From contig CM044961.1 in NCBI GenBank assembly GCA_024516035.1, positions 10,742,094 to 10,806,093 on the forward strand: a stretch of 64,000 nt of DNA, given 5' to 3'. Numbering within the stretch: the stretch's first letter is position 1; each line of letters begins with the position of its first letter. The notes beneath the pieces are model-generated. The model worked only from the letters and a program-made list of their open reading frames with translations. It had not been told where the DNA came from and did not search any database. This DNA comes from Bactericera cockerelli. Its lineage: Eukaryota; Arthropoda; Insecta; Hemiptera; Triozidae. Positions 30,321 through 41,734 of this stretch are shown one piece after another. Position numbers and translations under genes: made by a program.

Positions 30321-30869
30321 ATCACCGTCCCAGTATCCTCCCCTTTCTATTTTTTTATGTAACTGTGTCATTTAATATTATTATTATTTAATTCTTTATT
30401 AATATAGGACATAATACTATATACAAACAAGTAATGATAAAAATAATGAACAATATGAACAAGAAAAAGAAAAAAAAAGAAAAACTAAATAATTATATAA
30501 AGATGATCTAACTAAAGGACGGGGTTATTGCCTGTGGCAATCTCTTCCACCCACCCCTTATTAATAGTATTACAATAAAATAAACAATAATTTATATTTT
30601 TAAGTAAAAAAAAAGTATGACCGCGAATTTTTTGTGTAAAACCAGAAGCAATTAGCAGCGTTCCACTTCACCATCATAACACGTGCTACTTTTCACGCGA
30701 CCGCGAGCTTTTTAATCCCCAAACCCTAGTAGGTTAATCCTCCCCTCCCCCTAAACCCCTACCTCCAATTTCCTTGTTCCCGCTAACCCTAGTTTCCTCC
30801 CCCTAACCCTAAATTCCTCCCTCCCCCCTTACCTCTTATAGTCGCGAACTTCCCAATCAATCGGTCTGT

Positions 30870-31440
30870 TTGACGGAATAGTATTGCTCCCAACAGAGTT
30901 CAACCCCTCCCCCTATATTTAATAGGGATAGAGTTCAACCCCCCTCCCCCTGTATTAAATAGGGATAGAGTTCAACCCCCCCTCCCCCCTAATATAAACA
31001 GGGATATGCGGGAAGTGTGCGGATAGAGATTTAGGATTTAGGAGGGATTTGGATTAGGAGTGACAGGGTTTGGGCCCTATAGATGTTAGGGGATAGAGGA
31101 TTTGCTGGAGATGGAGGGTAGTAGTTAGGGGGTAGAGGAAGTTTTAGAGGAATGTAGTTAGGATATGGATAGATTTTCCAGAGACAGATGGTGGTAGTTA
31201 GAGGGTATAGACAGATGTAGAGGAATGCAGTTAGGGCATAGAGATATATGGCCAGACACGGAGGGTGGTAGTAAGGGGGTATGTAGTGAAGTTGTAGAGG
31301 AATGCAGTTAGGTCATAGATAGATTTTCCAAAACAGAGGGTGGTAGTTAGGGTTAAGGGAAGTGCAGAGGAATGTAGGGGGGTAGTTAGGGGATGTGTAG
31401 GGATTGAGAAGGGGATATGGAAAAAAGAGAAACTCAATCT
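30870..31440. repeat. Two clustered tandem arrays
   Basis: 30890-31010: three ~43-bp repeats of AGAGTTCAACCCC...TCCCCCT...TAATAGGGAT. 31090-31420: about four ~77-bp repeats of GTAGAGGAATG[T/C]AGTTAGG...TAGATTTTCC...GGGTGGTAGTTAGG. Strong strand asymmetry (G-rich plus strand in the second). Confidence 0.8.
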
Positions 31441-33009
31441 CTGTCCTCTGAAATATTTGAGGTTCAATCTCTTTCTATGTAGTTTTACTATATTGTGTTG
31501 AATAGTTTTACTACTGAATATAAAGTATTATTTCGAGGGAAGGTCTCTTCCCCTGTCATATACGGGGTGCACAATTTTTTTTTTTTTTTTCAACATTTTT
31601 TTTTTTTAATGTCTTATGGTTGAATCCCTGGACCTGTCTGATCACTGAGATATCGTGCAGGTCTTCTCCTGTTCACATCACAAACACCAGTTTATTTATT
31701 TATTTAGTTTTCAATCATTGAGGTAAAATGATGTAAGGTGATTAATATCACCTTACATTATTTTATCAACAATTAGGGGAATGGCAGTGTACCGTTGTGG
31801 AAATGAACCCTTATAAAATGTTGGAGATTTTTATCATACTTAATAATATCTCATAATACTCTCTAGTGGAAGGTAACCACAGTCTTATCCCAACCCTACT
31901 GGGAGATGGTATTAATCAACCTCGTTGTCTTTTCCCAACCCTACTGGGGGGTTGGTATTCGTCAACCTCTTCTTTATTTTTGAGATTGGTTTGTTGGTAC
32001 TGCCACACCTACTTGCACATACCTACTTACGACAGCATTAATACGTTTCCTAACGCCAACTCTGTTAAAGATACCATTGATTTTTGTTATTTTGGTCTAA
32101 CAAAGGTGGTTAAAATAACATATCATTGGTTTTGTAGGTGCTTTTTACTTCTGAAAAAATTCTTATATAACAAATCTCAAGTATTCTTAGGTATGCTCTG
32201 ATTTCAATATTTCGCAACTTCATTTTGTGTCTGTTTGTCTGTCCGTTTTTTATCTTCGTGTAAAGAGAGAACCCTGATACCCTGTAAAACAAGTCACAGG
32301 AATTTTGTCTCCCTCCGCGGGGGAGAGGCAGAAATAGTTTGTCTCTCACTCTACTGGTAGGGGGAGGGGGCAGGAGGTGAGGATTGGTACCCCCTTCTAA
32401 TGGGTAGTTACAAAATGTACTCATTTTGTACATAGTTCAGAGAGGGTAGTTTTCTCCTACTCTGTTTCGAAAAAAGAGTGATGAGGGGGTGAGAAAAATC
32501 ATCTCCTCCCCTTCGAAGGGGAGATACCCCCAACCACAGAGTTTGGGGAGGAGCAGAGGAGTGGCTGGGGGCATAGAATACAAATCCCTATTGTCTCGCA
32601 AACTGTTATTTTATTCATGAACTTGTGTTGAACTAAATCCGGCGATGCGACACTTTGTTGTGTGGCTTTTGCTTTTTATTCGCATAATTTTATTAATTAT
32701 TATTATTAATGTTGGATTAAACAATTTTAATTAATTATTATCGCGTATGTGGTTGGTTCACTCGTGGCTATTGTTGCACGAGTCAGTCCGTTCTAGAGAC
32801 AAAAGGTATTTTTATTGAGATTTTCGTCAAGTGGACCTTGTGTTTCTATTGACATTATGGTCTTCTGGCATTTAAAAAATTAATATTCTGGATCTACTAT
32901 ACATTAGATCTAAACCTGTAATGTTTATTTCCTATTGAAGAGAAGTAAAAGGTTTTTTTTTTCAGAGATTTTAGTTTTTTGGTTCAACGAAGATTTTTTT
33001 CTAGAGATG

Positions 33010-33165
33010 TGGTTAAAATGTTCAGCACCGTAAACTCATATGGGGGTTTTTTTAGAAATAGAGCTGGTACCGAAAACCCACATGGGGGCTTTATTGATTT
33101 TATTGACTGGTACCGTAAACCCCCCTGAGGCTTTTATACACTAAACCCCTATAGGGTTTTTATTT
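33010..33165. repeat. Degenerate tandem repeat of ACCGTAAACCC-CATGGGGG
   Basis: Four imperfect copies of CCGTAAAC[C/T]C...[A/C]ATGGGGG[T/C]TTTT spaced 35-55 bp apart. Nothing else is identifiable. Confidence 0.65.
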
Positions 33166-34207
33166 CAATGTATTTCTTATGGGACTATGATTGTCCTGGA
33201 ACAGAGCTACAACTTGAAAACTTGTCAATTTGTAAAAACATGTCAATTTTGGCTGTTAATAAGTTGTTAATAAGTTGTCAACATGTTAATAAGTTGAAGA
33301 GTTCTTACAATTCTGTACACTACAGTTTTGTAAAAAATCTGTTTTCACTTGTAATTTTTTATGTGCAGGTACATAACTTTTTAGTGTGTTTTTCAATTTT
33401 GAAATTTTCAGTTTTATACTTTTGCAAAATAGATATAAAATCTAAGGTATGAACTTTTACTTAGATCAATATGTAATAGGGGTACAATGCAGATACAAGC
33501 CTGCCTATAATAATACATATATGAACTATGTAAGTAATGTAAGTATTTACATATGTTTCACAAGAAAATGCTTTTAAAAATACGAAATTGACATACTTCA
33601 AAGGCTCAAACACAGGCCTTAATTTATTGAGTCATTCTAGAAGGCCTTGCAATCTCTTCTAATAAAACATCAAAAGGAATATTTGCTTGCGTTGGATTTG
33701 TCTGGCATTATTCCTCAGATCTTATCCAGGGTAGAAAACTTTCGAGTTTTTTTCCTTGAAAATTGTAGTTTCTGGTAAATAATTAACTAGGAAGTCACGT
33801 GACATTATCTATGCGTTGTCATGGCAACCGTGCTCTACAAACAATTGGGAAACTAGTCAATGTTAACAACTGACAAGGGAGAAGAAGAAGAAGTAGACGA
33901 AGAAGAGAGCTGGCAAGACATTGGAATGCAAGGGTAAATACATGGTGAACTAGCAGTATATATAATATACTTCTATTATATATTTATATGTAAAACCTAG
34001 AAGTACTTAGTAGTAGTAAGTAAACTCTTTATTGAAATTTATTTACATAAATCAGTACCATGCAACCCATGATCTTGCACCACTTAGAAATTTAAACAGG
34101 AAGTTCAACTCTTGCTCTACTGGATAGCACTTCTCAATAAAATAAAGAAAAATAGAATGAGAAGACTGATAAAATAGAATAAGAAGACTGATATGATAAT
34201 TATATGA

Positions 34208-34325
34208 CAATACTCTTTAGTGGAAGGTAACCACCAGGCGAGTTTAATGCTCAAAGCATTTTATACCAACCTAACCCTGAAAGTCTTATTATTTTGTGTT
34301 CACAAACTCAAATTAATGAGGAAAA
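34208..34325 (-). mobile_element. 5'-truncated family A SINE
   Basis: Plus strand ACTCTTTAGTGGAAGGTAAC through CACAAACTCAAATTAATGAG and GAAAAA, the reverse of the family A body. It abuts a plus-strand family B SINE head to head. Confidence 0.82.
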
Positions 34326-34480
34326 ACCTCAGTAGCTTGAACGATAAGGCGATGGACTTGTAACCTTGAGGTCGGTGGTTCAAGTCACGGTTTCAGCGTG
34401 GATTTAGTAAAGCGAGTTTGAGTAGTTGTGATATCACGTAAGTGATTAACACAAATATGATAACTTTTCCAACTTTCCAA
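34326..34480 (+). mobile_element. Family B SINE
   Basis: CCTCAGTAGCTTGAACGATA, GGACTTGTAACCTTGAGGTC, GGTGGTTCAAGTC, GTGGATTTAGTAAAGCGAGT, GTTGTGATATCACGTAAGTG. Confidence 0.87.
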
Positions 34481-34823
34481 CATCTTCATCAGTTCCAAAA
34501 ACATGCCTGCTTTGTCTGTAGCGGCCCTGGGTTTAGGTTCCTGTCTAGGACAAAATGAACGAGGTGTGCCTGTCCAGGACAGAATGGATGAAGTCTGCAT
34601 TCCACAGGCAAACAGAGTTAATTATTCGTGAGACACAACACGAAACGGCAACGCTTCGATAAAACCCAGTGCTTCGTAAACTAAACATCTCGGGGCGAAT
34701 CGTAGAACAAAATGAATGTTAAGGAAACGTCCAGCGGAAGAAGACTTCGTGATGCTTATAGAACAAAATGAAAGTTTTTTTTTTGATTTCAACGTATTTA
34801 CGGGGTTAACCCATGACAGTTAA

Positions 34824-34973
34824 CACTTAGACGACCGGGTGTACCACCGGTGGTACACGCACGTTCGTACGGAATGGACCGGGTGTACCACCGGTGGTAC
34901 ACAATGTCGGAGAGCCGTATTACCGCCGGTCCCACAAGAGAATTCACGAAAAACCATGCCGGTCGTCTAAGTG
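34824..34973. mobile_element. piggyBac-type MITE with internal 20-bp palindromes
   Basis: Perfect 15-bp TIRs CACTTAGACGACCGG, flanked by TTAA (34820-34823 and 34974-34977), the piggyBac target. Inside, GTGTACCACCGGTGGTACAC occurs twice (34839-34858 and 34883-34902), and each copy is a perfect palindrome. 150 bp, no ORF. It splits a 5S-SINE body, whose text resumes at AAGGAAACGTCCAGCG. Confidence 0.9.
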
Positions 34974-34977
34974 TTAA

Positions 34978-35145
34978 GGAAACGTCCAGCGAGGTGAAGA
35001 CTTCGTGATACTGGCTTTCCGGCCCTACCCAGGTTGGGTGAGGTTAATGTTGGTAGCAGATTTGTGAGTTTCCTACGAATGGAGGGTAACAAAACCCGTT
35101 ATGATATGACCATGCAGTTGAAAGCGACGTTAAATCTAAAACAAT
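34978..35145 (+). mobile_element. 5S-SINE body fragment
   Basis: CTGGCTTTCCGGCCCTACCC, AGGTTGGGTGAGGTTAATGT, TTGTGAGTTTCCTACGAATG, GATATGACCATGCAGTTGAA, AGCGACGTTAAA. This is the body shared by the 5S-headed and tRNA-headed SINEs. Confidence 0.8.
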
Positions 35146-35389
35146 TTATTGAAATCGGAGCAAAAAAAAATCTTTACAAAAACGAACACAATACTTCCGA
35201 TTTCTGATATTAGAAATTTGTCGGAAGTAGAAGTTAATGTGTTAGAGCTAGACTGTCCCTCAATTTGGGTGAAAGTGCTCTTACAACTTCAAAACTTGAC
35301 TTGACGAGTTTAGTTTTAGAGCATGGCATGAAAAATAGAAGTGCCTTATATATTTTTTTTTAATATTTCAATCAAATAAATCTCTTTAA

Positions 35390-35671
35390 CACTTTGAGCC
35401 CCAGAGCTGGGATCGGCAAGTGAGCACGAGGGACCACAAATTTCAGAACCCAACACTCATACATTGCTCCCAAGGACTACTAGAACCTGTTCCCCACATA
35501 GAAACGAATACCATAGTGAGTACTCATGTCTTCCAAGTAAAGGAAGGTCGGGAATACCATATAGAGTACACAAGTCTACAGTGAAATTTTGGGTGAGGGT
35601 CATATATGGTACTCCTGTCCTTTGTGAAATGTCAGCTAAGGGTCATATATGGTATTCATGGGCTCAAAGTG
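35390..35671. mobile_element. piggyBac-type MITE, 282 bp
   Basis: TIRs CACTTTGAGCCC and GGGCTCAAAGTG, flanked by TTAA (35386-35389 and 35672-35675). The interior contains GGGTCATATATGGTA twice and related TACCATA text. No transposase. Confidence 0.85.
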
Positions 35672-36369
35672 TTAAGTAAAATAATTTTATAACAGTTTTT
35701 ACTTCCATGAAGTTTTTAATATTAGAAATTAATTGGAAGTACTGTGTTCGTTTTTTTTTTGCTCCAATTTTTTTTAAAATATAACAATTCATTGAAGTTT
35801 CACATTGGTTCAGAATGGTGGATCCTATGATTCACTTTTAGTATGTAACAGTAAGAACAAAAATGTCAAAAGTTGTACTTGGATGTTCTGAAGTCTAAAG
35901 AAATCATTCATGTGTGACCCGGCCCCCATCAGGCTGGGTCTAAGAACGGCTGGTGTCGTGGAGGAAAGGTTAAACAAACACAAGGACACAATGGGAAACT
36001 TATAAACAGTTCTCTATCTCAAGAGAACATGCTGTTTATACAGACAGGGTAAATATGTATATAGAAGTGAATGTATAAACATATTATGTGCAATAGGAAT
36101 ATACATAATATATTATCTTTTCTTATAAACTAAAGAATAAAAATAGTTATAGTTATATATTGTAGGTATCAATATAGATACAATTATGTAATAAGTCTAC
36201 ATATTTATATAGACCAAGTACCTTAATTTAGTGTATAAATTTAAGGACATAAGTATTAAATCGTTATGTAAATTTATCTATACATATAGGCAGTGTAAGT
36301 AGATACACATACACATATTATACATAATTCGATACATCTAAGAATGTATCTCAAAATATAAAGAAATAG

Positions 36370-36500
36370 TGCCAACCTCAGTAACTTGAACGATAAGGCG
36401 GCGGACTTGTAACCTGGAGGTCGATGGTTTAAATCCTAAGTTCAGCAAAGATTTACTAAATCGAGTTAGAGGTTAGAGCAGTTGTGACATAACAAATATG
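36370..36500 (+). mobile_element. Family B SINE
   Basis: CCTCAGTAACTTGAACGATA, GGCGGCGGACTTGTAACCTG, GATTTACTAAATCGAGTTAG, GTTGTGACATAAC. Confidence 0.85.
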
Positions 36501-36616
36501 ATTTTTTTAGCAAGTAAACACATAAAATAACTAACTATAATGATACTACAGTAAATAATAATTTGTTAGAGTAAATAACCAACAATCTTCGTACGTGACA
36601 TTGTAATGTATTTTTT

Positions 36617-36775
36617 GACATTTTCATGTCTTTGCTCTGGCACATAACCAAAATTATGTAACGAAATTAAGTAACGAAATTATGTAACGAAATTATGTGA
36701 CGAAATTATGTAACGAAAAAAAAACATGAAAATGTCCCAATGGTTGCAGACTTGTATGCAAGCGTTTTTCCTTGT
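36617..36775. mobile_element. Short repeat with 13-bp inverted ends and ACGAAATTATGTA units
   Basis: GACATTTTCATGT (36617-36629) and ACATGAAAATGTC (36724-36736) enclose about five ACGAAATTATGTA units. A related inverted copy lies at 39571-39915, with homology extending to GCTTGCATAC-type text beyond the inverted repeat. Superfamily not recognised. Confidence 0.7.
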
Positions 36776-37179
36776 CTGGTTTAACCCACTAGCACTAGCC
36801 ATTAGAAATAGGTCTGTTACCCACTGACGTCATCACTCAACATCTCATCGCATCGGTCCCGTCCTATAGGGACCGTCAGGGACGATTTAAGAATATAATC
36901 TTTCAAACTCTTGAATAGGATTGACTATGGCTTTATCCTTTGAAAACAAGTCTGTTACCCACTCAAAATTAATTTCTTTCTACTAGCTTCTTAATGTGAT
37001 ATCAGGGGATAAGTGAGAACTAGATGTAGGGGAGGGCAATATGAATATTTTTTATTATATAGAACTTGCTTTATTTCTGCACGTATCTTTATTTTCTAGG
37101 TCACCGTTACCTATTTGTATAAATTATTATGTATTATGTTCTCATGAAGCTATATACTTTATTTCATTTTATAATGTAC

Positions 37180-37205
37180 TAGCGGGCTGCACCCGCTTCG
37201 CCAAG
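37180..37205 (-). mobile_element. Helitron 3' terminus
   Basis: The minus strand GGCGAAGCGGGTGCAGCCCG ends CTAG followed by T. The hairpin GCGGG-TGCAG-CCCGC just before CTAG matches the end of the complete Helitron at 42839. The 5' end was not found; a CA microsatellite starts immediately beside it. Confidence 0.65.
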
Positions 37206-37393
37206 CCATCACACACACCACACCCACACACCACATACACACACCTCACACACACACCCATCCACACACACACACACATCCACATCCACACACACACCCA
37301 TACACACACCCACCCAAACACACACACACCCATACACACACCCATACACACACCCATCCACACACACACACCACCCACTCACCCACTCACCCA

Positions 37394-37463
<70 letters not shown>

Positions 37464-37522
37464 CAGAACCACACACAACACAACACACCACACACAAACC
37501 ACACACATACACACACACATCA

Positions 37523-37560
<38 letters not shown>

Positions 37561-37590
37561 ACACACACATACACACACACACACACACGC
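37202..37590. repeat. (CA)n microsatellite, about 390 bp
   Basis: CACACA with CCACAC, CATACA and CCCACT interruptions. The purest block is at about 37399-37461. Confidence 0.95.
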
Positions 37591-37639
37591 AACCATCATC
37601 GCTGTAAATTTCAAAATCCCGAGCCAAATCTATCATAGC

Positions 37640-38215
37640 GGATATTGATAATGTAGCAAACTGGCCCATATTTCGAGAACGGTTTGTCAGAATATGGCAA
37701 CAAAGGGCTCAAATAAAATCATGTGATGTTCTCAGACAGTTTTTACAATAAAAAATATAGGTCCTCGCGATAACTTTTAAGTTCCGTGCTGGAATCTGTA
37801 AAAAAAAACGTGAAAAGTCTGAAAAAATGGTCGAAATTTCGAACATTCTGGCTTCTATCTCGAGAACGGTACGTCAGAATGTGGCCTAATATAAATTAAA
37901 TGAAAGCTAGTTTTGTCTAATGTGTTATTAAATAATAAAAAATATAGGTCCTCGCGACAAATTTTAAGTTTCGCGCTGGAATCTGCTAAAAAACGTGAAA
38001 AGTCTTAAAAAAAGGTCGAAATTTCGAACATTCTGGCTTATATCTCCAGAACGGTACGTCAGAATGTGGCCTAAAATGAATTAAATGAAAGCTAATTTTG
38101 TCTAATGTGTTATTAAATAATAAAAAATATAGGTCCTCGCGATAGATTTCAAGTTCCAGGGCAGAGACTGTCTTAAAATCGGACCCTTCCTCAAGGAAAT
38201 ACTTGAGGAAGGTCA
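37640..38215. repeat. ~186-bp tandem repeat, about three copies
   Basis: GTCCTCGCGA recurs at 37761, 37948 and 38133. Each unit also has AAATTTCGAACATTCTGGCT, GAACGGTACGTCAGAATGTG and AACGTGAAAAGTCT. No ORF. Confidence 0.9.
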
Positions 38216-38223
38216 TAACTCAA

Positions 38224-38395
38224 GGACGGTTTGGAATTTCGGACTTTTGATAATTTTCCTGGTATTTTCCGGCAATTTTACTTGGGATCATCTCTCATCA
38301 ATTTTTCGCTATCTCTTACCGTTTCGCCTAAACAATTCCGGACACACAAAGATACAAAGATACAAAGATACAAAGCCCGTCCATATTTCTCATTT
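38224..38395 (+). mobile_element. Dispersed repeat with (GATACAAA)n tail, copy 2
   Basis: GACGGTTTGGAATTTCGGAC through CTTACCGTTTCGCCTAAACA to GATACAAAGATACAAAGATA. Same family as 6863-7030. A foldback element is inserted directly at its end. Confidence 0.68.
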
Positions 38396-38398
38396 ATA

Positions 38399-38838
38399 CA
38401 GGGTGGTCCAGAAAGTTTGCACCAAAATGATAGGGGTAATAAAAGAGACCATTTCCAACAAAAATATTCCCGGACGTTTTCCTTTATTTTTTGTCGTTTT
38501 CAAAATGGCGGCCAAAGCGTGTGTTATTCAAATATGTGCGTTCAGAACGTTGACAGCCTAAATGAGCATGATCATTAAAACATTGAACGGGTTAATTTAA
38601 CTTATTTTAATTAAAATTTTATTTTCAATTCAAAAATGCAATCCGTTTTTTTCTAGGTGGTACAGAAAAAAATAAAAAAATCAAAAGCCAACCAAAGTCG
38701 GAATATTTGAAAACACACGTTTTGGCCGCCATTTTGAAAACGACAAAAAATAAAGGAAAATGTCCGGGAATATTTTTGTTGGAAATGGTCTCTTTTATTA
38801 CCCCTATCATTTTGGTGCAAACTTTCTGGACCACCCTG
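38399..38838. mobile_element. 440-bp palindromic MITE, TA target site
   Basis: Inverted arms of about 140 bp start CAGGGTGGTCCAGAAAGTTT and are flanked by TA (38397-38398 and 38839-38840). The arms differ at only a few positions. The central ~155 bp is unrelated AT-rich sequence. No transposase. Confidence 0.9.
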
Positions 38839-39339
38839 TATATAGAGATTGAATTAATAATAAAGGTTACATATACTATGTTTATAACACACATACATGA
38901 GTAAGGTACTATAATTTAAATGTAGGTAATGTGAATATATGCAGTCAATATGAAACTACAAGTATGTAGGTATTCTGAGTTGTAAATTGAAAGTTATACA
39001 ATAAATGTATGGGTATTATTTTTGTAATATTTCACGCTCCTCGTAGCATACATAAATTATTATTATATTTTATTTCAGTTCTCAAACTTGAAAGCTTCAC
39101 TGAATTCAGGTTCTCAAATTGAAGAATATGAGAGTGATGCCAACATGTTGCAACAAGCTGTGTAGGTGTGTGTGTGTGCACTGTACCATTGTACCATGTG
39201 TCTACAGAAATTACAGGATACGTAGTTAGTTATAATGTTATAAGTATAATGATATGACAGTGCATAATTTTTAGGGAAAATAGATAAAGGAACAAAAAGG
39301 TAAGAAAAAGCTCACCCGCGCCAGCGAGAAAGAGAAAGA

Positions 39340-39382
39340 GAGTGAAAGGGAGAGAGAGAGAGAGACGGAGAGAGAGAGAGAG

Positions 39383-39430
<48 letters not shown>
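39340..39430. repeat. (GA)n microsatellite
   Basis: An uninterrupted GAGAGA run at about 39388-39428 abuts the 3' end of a minus-strand family D SINE. Confidence 0.93.
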
Positions 39431-39432
<2 letters not shown>

Positions 39433-39439
39433 GGTACAA

Positions 39440-39525
39440 AAATTCCTGCCCCGCTGGGAATCGAACCCAGGTCACCATGCGTACAATGCCTAGCGCGCTA
39501 ACTCACTCTGCCACGGTGACTTCTG
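39440..39525 (-). mobile_element. Family D SINE head
   Basis: Minus strand GTCACCGTGGCAGAGTGAGT, TAGCGCGCTAGGCATTGTAC, CCTGGGTTCGATTCCCAGCG. On the plus strand it is followed by TGATATGACCATGCAGTTGA, a 5S-SINE 3' end. Confidence 0.83.
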
Positions 39526-39570
39526 ATATGACCATGCAGTTGAAAGCGATGTTAAATTTTTGTTTAAAAA

Positions 39571-39915
39571 AACGCTTGCATACGAGTCTGCAACCATTTC
39601 GACATTTTCATCTTTACTATTCAAGGTCCAAAACCCAACTGACCAAATTTCGTATTGTGCGCATGACACACACTTTCCCTCTTCTCTTAGGGTTGCAATA
39701 TCGAAACGAAAATATCGATATTAGGTATATCGATAATATCGAAACCATAATATCGATATCCGATATTAGAAGACTTCTCTCCCTTTACAATTCGATATTT
39801 CGTTACATAATATCGTTACATAATATCGTTACATAATATCGTTACATAATTTCGTTACATAATTTCGTCACATAATTTTGGTTATGTGCCAGAGCAAAGA
39901 CATGAAAATGTCAAT
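39571..39915. mobile_element. Inverted relative of the 36617 repeat, with ATATCGAT-rich insert
   Basis: Starts GCTTGCATACGAGTCTGCAA, has GACATTTTCAT and ATGAAAATGTC inverted ends, and CGTTACATAAT units near 39790-39880. Between them lies about 100 bp dense in ATATCGAT/TATCGATA (39705-39770). Confidence 0.65.
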
Positions 39916-40760
39916 AGGTTATTAATTTTATAATTTGCTTTTCCTAAAATTCCAACATGGCACATGACAAACAACGACTACTACCAATTTTTATGCGCGC
40001 CTTGAAATAACTAGATATGCAATGCGCAATATAGTTCAAAGTTCCGCTAATAACTCGCCCTATAATTAGGTACCTATTGTACTTCTTTTTTTTTAAACAG
40101 TTTTATCAACGCTGCCTGTTTTTAAAGAAAATAATGTTACATTGATTTTTAATTTCTCCGCAGACTTGTATTGTTTTATTTATTAGCAATAAGTCAGGTA
40201 CGCTGCAATAATTTGTTTCTGTATTTGAATCCCATAAACTTAGTTTACCCGCAGAAATGGGACCTTTGGAACGAGACATATATTTTATAAAGGTGAGGAA
40301 GGCTATGTTTCTCCTAAAGACATAGACAAAACTTTTGAAAATTCCATTAAACTTCTCACTGGAATGGTAGTTTGAATTCAAACATATTAGTTTTGAGGGT
40401 GTAAAATTTCAATATGAATGGTATTATTTTTTGAGGTAGCAATTTCATATACATGTATTTTTATGTATTCGAAACTCATATTTTATATTTATAGGTTGTT
40501 ATAAAATAAAAATGTATACATAGGTAATATCATAAATATGTCAACTACTTCATTTTATGCCATAATAATAATATCGATATACCTATAATATCTTTTTTTA
40601 GGATGTAAATTCATGCGAGTGTAATGTAGTTTTACTACGCGAGTAGAGCAACTACACTGTGATATTTGATTTAGTCTCGATATAAAATACAGGCAAACAG
40701 ATATATAGTACTTCCACAATTATATATTAATAAATAATAAATATCAATAACAATACAAAT

Positions 40761-40976
40761 TCATACATTCATAGATAAAACACCTTCCGCATATCCGCTG
40801 TCCTCTTCATTGTCCCCAACACACTCACCGCATTCTTTGCTTTGTTTCTTCTCTTCTTTCACACACGCTATATGCTCTTTTAAAAACTTCATTCCATCTT
40901 TGCAAATTGGCCCCATGGTTTCAATATCAACGGGTATAAAGCGAAAATCACTTACAATTTGTATGTGTTTATTCAT
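40761..40976 (-). pseudogene. Possible retroelement ORF fragment
   Basis: A 71-codon frame with SDFRFIPVDIETMGPICKDG and MKFLKEHIACVKEE. The FxPVxIETxGP...FL pattern recalls the C-terminal region of some RT-encoding elements in invertebrates. It is short, has no RT core, and the family call is from memory. Confidence 0.35.
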
Positions 40977-41424
40977 ACATATTGTATAAGAAACTATTGA
41001 ATATAGAAGATTAAGTAATCACCATACATTGCAAGTTCAAGAAGAATATCAAATTTAGATGCCTCATTCATCCGAGCTATACTGAGATGGGTATTTTAGG
41101 TATTTATTTCCTAACAGTGTACTACACCCTGAATGTCAAGGAAGCTTTCTGGAAGGCACTCAATAATTCAGTCTTGTTCCTCGTGCAGAATTTGAGTGTC
41201 CATTTCAGTTGCACGTCCTAGACTGCTGAAATCAAGCAGTCAGCATCAAAGTCCCACTAGTAAAAGTACAGGTGCATTTATCAATTACTACAGGGTAATT
41301 GATAAGCTATCACCTGATAATTAGTGCTGTTTTTCGTTTCTTTTTTCTCTCATATTAGGCACTTTAAGTCTGTGTCACAACAGGTCGTTCGGCTGGTAAT
41401 TTTTTTTATTTTAATTTTATTTTT

Positions 41425-41545
41425 TAAGATGAGTGTTTCACAGACACTCGTAGCCATGAAACAGGAGCTACTGTAGACGCTTATGGTCTGTGTTATAGCC
41501 TGTCCATCCCATAGTATGGCTCCCCTCTGATGTAGGTGTGTAATT
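41425..41545 (-). mobile_element. Truncated family C SINE
   Basis: Plus strand AAGATGAGTGTTTCACAGAC, CGTAGCCATGAAACAGGAGC, TACTGTAGACGCTTATGGTC, CCATCCCATAGTATGGCTCC. Confidence 0.82.
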
Positions 41546-41734
41546 TTTATGTTCACAGAATTATTTAAACTTCTTTTTGAACGTCCTATAGCAAATCCAC
41601 TTTTATCAGGGAAAAACTTGAGACACCCTAAAGCTGCATTCTGCAAGTAACTTCAAATAAACTGCATTGAATAAAATGATTCTTCAAAGAAATGCTCCAA
41701 GGTAGACTTAGCAGCATTTAGGTTAAGATAGGGA

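Noticed and set aside
30700..30850. CTAACCCTA-like text resembling telomere repeats
   Set aside because: Only scattered, irregular CCCTAA words in C-rich sequence; not a tandem array, and not the usual insect TTAGG repeat.
37041..37607. 188-codon frame rich in His-Thr
   Set aside because: Translation of a (CA)n microsatellite; the opposite strand gives Cys-Val repeats equally well.
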